From contig NZ_ATUD01000008.1 in NCBI RefSeq assembly GCF_000420025.1, positions 124,001-188,000 of the forward strand: a stretch of DNA of 64,000 nt. The letters are read 5' to 3'. Position 1 is the first letter of the stretch. Each line of letters opens with the position of its first letter. Below, one piece after another: positions 59,832 to 64,000 of the stretch. Position numbers and translations under genes: made by a program. The notes beneath the pieces are model-generated. The model searched no databases. It was not told the DNA's origin and was given only the letters and a program-made list of their open reading frames with translations. This stretch comes from Patulibacter americanus DSM 16676 (GTDB lineage Bacteria > Actinomycetota > Thermoleophilia > Solirubrobacterales > Solirubrobacteraceae).

Positions 59832-60236
59832 TCAGGTCGGGCGCGGGCGGACGGCGATGACCATCCGCGTGATGGCGCAGACCCGACCCTCGTCGTCCTT
59901 CATCGTCACGTCCCAGACCCAGGTGGTCCGCCCGCGGTGCAGCCGCTCGGCGCGGGCGTGGATCGTGCCGGAGAGCATCGGCCGCAGGAAGTTCGTCGTG
60001 TTCGACAGGCCCTGGGCGGCCATGCCGTCGCCCCAGACGTCCATCGCCGTGGCCATCGACGTGAGCGACTCGGCGATCGCCGCGTACGCCCCGCCGTGGA
60101 CCAGGCCGGCGGGCTGGCGGACGTGGTCGCCGACCTCGAGCGTCGCCTCGGCCCAGCCGTCGCCGCGCTCGCCGTAGGTCAGGCCCATCAGGCCGTCCAG
60201 CGTGCGTTCGACGGGGACGACGGGTTCGAACTCCAT
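59832..60236 (-). CDS. PaaI-family hotdog thioesterase
   Basis: 134 residues. The hotdog helix reads QPAGLVHGGAYAAIAESLTSMA, with HGG and the catalytic Glu, and the strand VWDVTMKDDEGRVCAITRMVIAV ends the domain. It resembles PaaI/YbgC-like and menaquinone DHNA-CoA thioesterases; the substrate is not certain. I chose ATG 60236 because the in-frame ATG at 60245 sits inside the TAGGAT -10 box. Confidence 0.9.
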   Translation of the reverse strand: MEFEPVVPVERTLDGLMGLTYGERGDGWAEATLEVGDHVRQPAGLVHGGAYAAIAESLTSMATAMDVWGDGMAAQGLSNTTNFLRPMLSGTIHARAERLHRGRTTWVWDVTMKDDEGRVCAITRMVIAVRPRPT

Positions 60237-60243
60237 CGGCCGC

Positions 60244-60249
60244 ATCCTA
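60244..60249 (-). promoter_or_regulatory. -10 box TAGGAT, leaderless start of hotdog thioesterase
   Basis: Minus-strand TAGGAT is 7 bases before the ATG at 60236; the annotated longer start overlaps the box. Confidence 0.65.
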
Positions 60250-60324
60250 CGACCCGGACCCGCGTCCGGACCGCCGTCCGCTCTTACACGTTCCCAACCT
60301 GCCCGCCGGTAGGCTTCCGCGCGA

Positions 60325-61584
60325 ATGTCGCGCTTGCAGGAACTTCATCCCGACCAGCAGGCCGTCCTGCAGCTCGTGCTGCGTCGGCGCATGGCCTACG
60401 CCGACATCGGGGCCACGCTCGGCCTCGAGCCCGCCCAGGTCCGCGAGCGCGCGCTCGACGCGGTCGACGGGCTCGCCCCGGACGACGTCGAGGGTCTCGC
60501 CCTCGAGGACCGCGACCGCATCGCGGATCTGCTGCTCGGCCAGGGCCCGGACGACGAGCGCGCGACCACCCGCGCCCTGCTCCGCGACCACGCTCCGGCC
60601 CGCACGTGGGCCACCCGGGTCGCCGGCGAGCTCGGGCCGCTCGGCGGCGCCGCCGAGGCGCTCCCCGCGAGTGACGACGCCCCGGGCGCGGCCGCGCCCA
60701 CGGGCGCCACGGCCGCGAGCCGCGCCGGGGCCGGCGACCCCGAGCACGCCGAGCCGGGCACGGCTCCCGCCGGGGACGAGCCGGCGGCCGCGCCGCCCCC
60801 CGACGACCCGCAGGCCCGCGCGGCGGCGGCCGCCGCCGCGGCCGCGCCCGTCGCGGCCGGCGGCAGCGGCGACGTCCGCGAGGCCTTCGCGGCGCTCGAC
60901 GGCGGCCGCACACCGAAGGCGCGCGGCCAGCGCACGCCGAAGGCTCGCGGCGCGCGCACGCCGAAGACCGGCGGGTCGCGCCGTAGCGGCGGGTCGCGGC
61001 CGTCGGGGCGGCTGCTCGCCGGCGGCGCGCTGGCCCTCGTCGTCGCCGCCCTCGTGATCGCGTGGGTCGGCGGGGTCTTCGACCGGGACGGGGGCGAGAG
61101 CGCGTCGACCGCGGCCCCCGCCCCCACGGGCACCTCCACCGCGGAGTCCGGCGTCGCGCAGGACGCGGCCGCGGCGCAGGCGTTCCTCGCGACCCTCCCG
61201 CGGCAGATCAACTTCACGGCGCCCGTCGGCGCGCCGGAGGCGTTCGCGAACGCGAAGGCGATCGCCCAGTCGGCCCTCAGCCAGACGACCGGCGAGCCCG
61301 TGCTCCTGCTGACGACGGAGGGCGTGCCGAAGGCCACGTCGAAGCGGCGGTACTACGCCTGGGCGGACAAGAGCGGCGCGGACCCGCTCCTGATCGGCGA
61401 GCTCGCGGACGCCCGGGGTGCCGAGCTGCCGTTCGTCGGCTTCGACGTGAAGACCCGCCAGCCGACCCGGGTCGACCCGACGGTCTACAACCGCATCCGC
61501 ATCACGCGCCAGCCCGACAAGCCGCCGACGAAGCCGGGCTCCACGATGCTCGTGGGCACCCTGAAGGTCCGCTCGGGCACCTAG
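60325..61584 (+). CDS. Sigma region 4-like HTH protein with one transmembrane helix
   Basis: 419 residues. The first ~50 residues (LHPDQQAVLQLVLRRRMAYA, DIGATLGLEPAQVRERALDAV) read like sigma-70 region 4. Then come an acidic helical part, an Ala/Pro-rich linker, three near-copies of TPKARG (about 196-215), one transmembrane helix near 230-250 (LLAGGALALVVAALVIAWVGG), and an outside domain of about 165 residues (LPRQINFTAPVGAPEAFANA, RYYAWADKSG, NRIRITRQPDKPPTKPGSTM). TAGGCT is 9 bases before the ATG. It could be a membrane-tethered DNA-binding or sigma-binding regulator; this is inference. Its TAG stop is shared with the convergent gene (CTAG). Confidence 0.75.
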   Translation: MSRLQELHPDQQAVLQLVLRRRMAYADIGATLGLEPAQVRERALDAVDGLAPDDVEGLALEDRDRIADLLLGQGPDDERATTRALLRDHAPARTWATRVAGELGPLGGAAEALPASDDAPGAAAPTGATAASRAGAGDPEHAEPGTAPAGDEPAAAPPPDDPQARAAAAAAAAAPVAAGGSGDVREAFAALDGGRTPKARGQRTPKARGARTPKTGGSRRSGGSRPSGRLLAGGALALVVAALVIAWVGGVFDRDGGESASTAAPAPTGTSTAESGVAQDAAAAQAFLATLPRQINFTAPVGAPEAFANAKAIAQSALSQTTGEPVLLLTTEGVPKATSKRRYYAWADKSGADPLLIGELADARGAELPFVGFDVKTRQPTRVDPTVYNRIRITRQPDKPPTKPGSTMLVGTLKVRSGT

Positions 61585-62027
61585 GAGACGGCGCGGGCGA
61601 GGCGCGCGAGCGCGTCGCCCGCCTGCCGGCGCGCGGCCCGGCGGCCCAGGAAGCCCGTCGGGCCGCCGCGGGCCACGAGCACCCGCTCAACGGCGACGTC
61701 GACACGGCAACGGCCGTCCCCCTCCGGGGTCAGCCGCACCTCGACGGCGCTGCGCTCCAGAGCGGACGCGAAGGGCGTGCCCTTCAGGTCCTGCTCCCAG
61801 CGCTGCAGCTCGGGGCGGCGCGAGGCCGTCACCCGCCAGTCCGTGCGGACGGGAACGCCGCGCGAGCTGCGCAGCACGAGCGTGAAGCGCCCGCCGCGCA
61901 CGTCCTCGGCGCGCTCGGCCATCGGCCACCAGGTGGCGACCTTCGCGCCGTCGGCGACGAGGGGCCACACCGCGTCGGCGGGCACGTCGAGGACCCGGCT
62001 GGCCAGGGCGTCGGCGCGCGTCCCCAC
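61581..62027 (-). CDS. SRPBCC/START-like protein
   Basis: 148 residues. DALASRVLDVPADAVWPLVADGAKVATWWPMAERAEDVRGGRFTL matches the polyketide-cyclase/SRPBCC entry strand and helix, followed by beta strands ending VAVERVLVARG and a basic C-terminal helix. Ligand unknown; members bind hydrophobic molecules. Start GTG 62027 lies 5 bases after the apt stop, with AGGA upstream, so it is co-transcribed. The TAG stops of this gene and the convergent gene are one CTAG. Confidence 0.8.
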   Translation of the reverse strand: MGTRADALASRVLDVPADAVWPLVADGAKVATWWPMAERAEDVRGGRFTLVLRSSRGVPVRTDWRVTASRRPELQRWEQDLKGTPFASALERSAVEVRLTPEGDGRCRVDVAVERVLVARGGPTGFLGRRAARRQAGDALARLARAVS

Positions 62028-62032
62028 CGGGG

Positions 62033-62572
62033 TCAGTCCTCGTAGACGATGAGCGAGAGGACGTCGTGCGGCTCCAGCGCCGCGCGGCCGCCGAGGAACG
62101 CGAGCTCGGCCAGGAACGAGCAGCCGACGACCTCGCCGCCCAACCGCTCGACGAGCGAGCACAGCGCGCGGGCGGTGCCGCCCGTGGCGAGCAGGTCGTC
62201 GTGCACGAGCACGCGGGTGCCGGGCGGGAACGCGTCCTCGTGGACCTGCAGCTCGTCCGTGCCGTACTCGAGGGCGTACTCCACCCCGACCGTGGCCCGC
62301 GGCAGCTTGCCCGGCTTGCGGGCGAGGATGAAGCCGGCGTCGAGCTCGCGGGCGAGCGCCGGGCCGAGCAGGAACCCGCGGGCCTCCGCGCCGATCACGC
62401 GCTGCACGCCGAGGTCGCGCGCGGCGGCGGCGAGGCGGTCGACGCAGGCGCCCAGCGCCGCCGGGTCCGCGAGGACCGGGGTGATGTCGCGGAAGGTGAC
62501 CCCCGGCTGCGGGTGGTCGGGGATGTCGACGACCTGCGCCTTGAGGTCGACGTCGGCGTTCTGACGGCTCAC
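62033..62572 (-). CDS. apt: Adenine phosphoribosyltransferase
   Basis: 179 residues. PRPP-binding motif VLVHDDLLATGGTARAL, PDHPQPGVTFRDITPVLADP near the N-terminus and IGAEARGFLLGPALARELDAGFILARKPGKLP, all standard for Apt. It salvages adenine to AMP with PRPP. Start GTG 62572 overlaps the MerR gene stop by 4 bases (GTGA), tying purine salvage to the MerR/FHA operon. Confidence 0.95.
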   Translation of the reverse strand: MSRQNADVDLKAQVVDIPDHPQPGVTFRDITPVLADPAALGACVDRLAAAARDLGVQRVIGAEARGFLLGPALARELDAGFILARKPGKLPRATVGVEYALEYGTDELQVHEDAFPPGTRVLVHDDLLATGGTARALCSLVERLGGEVVGCSFLAELAFLGGRAALEPHDVLSLIVYED

Positions 62573-63393
62573 GGGACCAAGCGTCGCAGGTCCCGCACGA
62601 GCAGCAGGTGCTTCAGCCGCATCGTCGTGGCGGCGAGCGTCTCGAGCGCGTCGACCGCCTCCGCCCGCCGCTCCGCGCTGCGGGACCGCAGCGACGGTCC
62701 GAGCAGCTGCTCGAGCAGCGCGCCCTCGCGGTCGGCCGAGCTGCGCAGCACCCGCAGGTGCCGGCCGCCCACGCCGTAGTGCGAGAGCTCGACGGCCGCG
62801 CGGACGATCTCGCGCTCGTCGTCGTCGAAGAGGATCGCGCCGTCGCGCGGGGTGCCCTGGACCACGCCGAAGTCGCGCAGCTCCTTTACGAGCGCCGGGG
62901 TCGCCCGGGTGTCGTCGCAGAGCTGCTCGAGCGTGTGGAACGCCGTGCCGCCGCCCCGGAGCTTGATCGGCCCCGTGCGGTGATGGGCGTGGGCGTCGGG
63001 CTCGTCGTCCTCGCCCTCCCCCGCGCCGCCCGGGCCCGAGACGCGCGGCTCCTGCCCGCGGCCCGCCGCCAGCTCCTGGCGGATGACGCGCAGCGGCAGG
63101 AACTCGTCGCGCTGGAGGCGCAGGATCGTGCGCAGCCGCTCCATGTCCTCCGTGCTGAACAGCCGGTAGCCGCCCGACGTCCGCCGCGGCTGGAGCAGCT
63201 TCTGCTCCTCGAGGTAGCGGATCTTCGAGATCGAGATGTCGGGGAACTCCCCGACGAGCAGCTTGCAGACCTGCCCGATCGTCAGCGGGCGACCGGCACG
63301 GGCCGGGGCGGCGGGCCGCTCGCCAGCGCCCGCCGGGGCCTCGGGGGCCCGGCCGTCGAGGACCGCGGGGTCGGGGCCCGTCTCGTCGACCAC
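62569..63393 (-). CDS. MerR-family regulator (FtsR-like)
   Basis: 274 residues. MerR helix-turn-helix at about 36-105: PLTIGQVCKLLVGEFPDISISKIRYLEEQKLLQPRRTSGGYRLFSTEDMERLRTILRLQRDEFLPL. A disordered Gly/Glu/His linker follows, then a helical C-terminal domain (LEQLCDDTRATPALVKELRDFGVVQG) seen in the actinobacterial FtsR/Rv1828 group. There, an FHA-domain gene (GarA/OdhI) stands immediately upstream, as here. FtsR regulates ftsZ in corynebacteria. GTG start 63393, 10 bases after the FHA stop. Confidence 0.9.
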   Translation of the reverse strand: MVDETGPDPAVLDGRAPEAPAGAGERPAAPARAGRPLTIGQVCKLLVGEFPDISISKIRYLEEQKLLQPRRTSGGYRLFSTEDMERLRTILRLQRDEFLPLRVIRQELAAGRGQEPRVSGPGGAGEGEDDEPDAHAHHRTGPIKLRGGGTAFHTLEQLCDDTRATPALVKELRDFGVVQGTPRDGAILFDDDEREIVRAAVELSHYGVGGRHLRVLRSSADREGALLEQLLGPSLRSRSAERRAEAVDALETLAATTMRLKHLLLVRDLRRLVP

Positions 63394-63403
63394 GGGCCCG
63401 CCC

Positions 63404-63874
63404 TCAGCGGCCGAGGAAGGTGAGCTTGAACTTGCCGACCTGGACCTCGTCGCCGTCCCGCAGCAGCGCCGAGTCGATGCGGCCGCGGTTGACGTAGGTG
63501 CCGTTGAGCGAGCCGAGGTCGTCGATGTGCCACCCGTCGCCGCGCGCCACGACGAGCGCGTGGTCGCGGGAGACCGTGACGTCGTCCAGGAAGAGGTCGC
63601 TCTCGGGCCGGCGGCCGATGGTGACCCGCACGCCCGTCAGCGGCACCGACTCGCCCTCGCGGCCGCCGCCGGCGCGCACGACGAGCGCCGCCCCGCCCTG
63701 CTCCTGCAGCGCGGGGATGTCCAGCGCGGCCATCTCCCCCGACTCCTGCAGGTGGTAGGTGGCCGTCGTCGGCTCGCTCGGCGAGGAGACGTCGGCGAGG
63801 TAGGCGCCGCACTTCGGGCAGAAGTTCGCCGCCGTCCCGACGACGAAGCCGCACTCGGGGCAGTGCACCGCCAT
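63404..63874 (-). CDS. Zinc-ribbon FHA-domain protein (GarA/OdhI-like)
   Basis: 156 residues. An N-terminal zinc ribbon (CPECG...CPKCG, residues 5-23) precedes an SEPTTATYHLQ segment that resembles the phosphorylated ETTS motif of GarA. The FHA domain at about 65-155 has VTIGRRPESDLFLDDVTVSRDHALV and LGSLNGTYVNRGRI. FHA proteins bind phosphothreonine; GarA/OdhI controls 2-oxoglutarate metabolism. The zinc ribbon is not part of mycobacterial GarA. Start ATG overlaps the upstream gene's stop by one base (TGATG). Confidence 0.88.
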   Translation of the reverse strand: MAVHCPECGFVVGTAANFCPKCGAYLADVSSPSEPTTATYHLQESGEMAALDIPALQEQGGAALVVRAGGGREGESVPLTGVRVTIGRRPESDLFLDDVTVSRDHALVVARGDGWHIDDLGSLNGTYVNRGRIDSALLRDGDEVQVGKFKLTFLGR

Positions 63875-64000
63875 CAGGACGTCGCGTCTCCGCCGTCGTC
63901 GTCGCGGGCGACCTGGGGTTCCTCGTCGGGGACGGGACGCAGCCCGCCGGCGCGGCCGGCGAGGATCTCCGTCAGGCGGTCGACGTCGGACCCGTGGATC
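63874..64000 (-). CDS. C-terminal end of an unknown gene, cut by the window
   Basis: 42 in-frame codons ending in TGA at 63874, overlapping the FHA start by one base. The tail reads IHGSDVDRLTEILAG then an acidic, Arg/Pro-containing stretch. Not recognised; likely the first gene of the FHA-MerR-apt operon or an upstream member. Confidence 0.6.
   Translation of the reverse strand, partial: IHGSDVDRLTEILAGRAGGLRPVPDEEPQVARDDDGGDATS

Overview
The window is very GC-rich (about 70-75% by eye), densely coded, and most starts are ATG or GTG. The FHA/MerR gene pair, several ECF sigma factors, PhnA, MYG1, CobW, three-subunit Pnt transhydrogenase and a c-di-AMP riboswitch ahead of an RlpA-type wall protein point to an actinobacterium. 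A Thermoleophilia/Solirubrobacterales-like lineage is my best guess (inference, no search run). I found no rRNA, tRNA, insertion sequence, prophage or CRISPR array. This is core chromosomal sequence with unusually repeat-rich intergenic regions.

Layout. 1-4.4 kb: end of carbamate kinase, GNAT plus zinc alcohol dehydrogenase, DapA-like aldolase. 4.4-9.5 kb: regulatory block with a large ATPase-LuxR regulator, a lone receiver, a NarL-type response regulator and a convergent histidine kinase. 9.5-17.7 kb: PhnA, an acetyltransferase, an ECF sigma factor coupled to a membrane protein, SelO, an AraC/SDR divergent pair, two unknown genes. 17.8-25.4 kb: VOC ring-cleaving dioxygenase, a 1,119-residue PAS-GAF-GGDEF-PAS3-EAL protein, a desaturase under an overlapping palindromic operator, NmrA-like and MYG1 genes. 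25.5-34.6 kb: HrpA helicase, then what looks like a stress island: a TetR-GAF-PP2C fusion, a PRC-barrel/DUF2382 protein behind a SigF/SigB-like promoter and a three-hairpin leader, and a DUF4383-like membrane protein. 34.6-41.5 kb: secreted NHL propeller, Zur-boxed zinc ABC transporter lacking its binding protein, CobW GTPase. 42-47 kb: two acyl-CoA dehydrogenases, peptidase T, SDR. 47-56.7 kb: subtilase, transhydrogenase operon, secreted glycoside-hydrolase-like protein, Aat, thioesterase-like protein and alpha/beta hydrolase. 56.8-64 kb: DinB, the riboswitch and RlpA, an ECF sigma factor, hotdog thioesterase, HTH-TM protein, SRPBCC, Apt, MerR, FHA.

Recurring themes. (1) Twelve genes have a TANNNT -10 box exactly 6 or 7 nt before an ATG/GTG, which indicates leaderless mRNAs; in three of them the longest ORF starts inside the -10, so I shortened the gene. 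(2) Two dispersed repeat families sit next to stop codons: a ~105-bp element (2 copies) and a 44-bp hairpin element with loop AGACGCW (4 full copies and 1 partial). (3) Several short tandem arrays (16-18 bp units) lie between genes. Coordinates were derived by hand, and functional calls are from motif recognition only.
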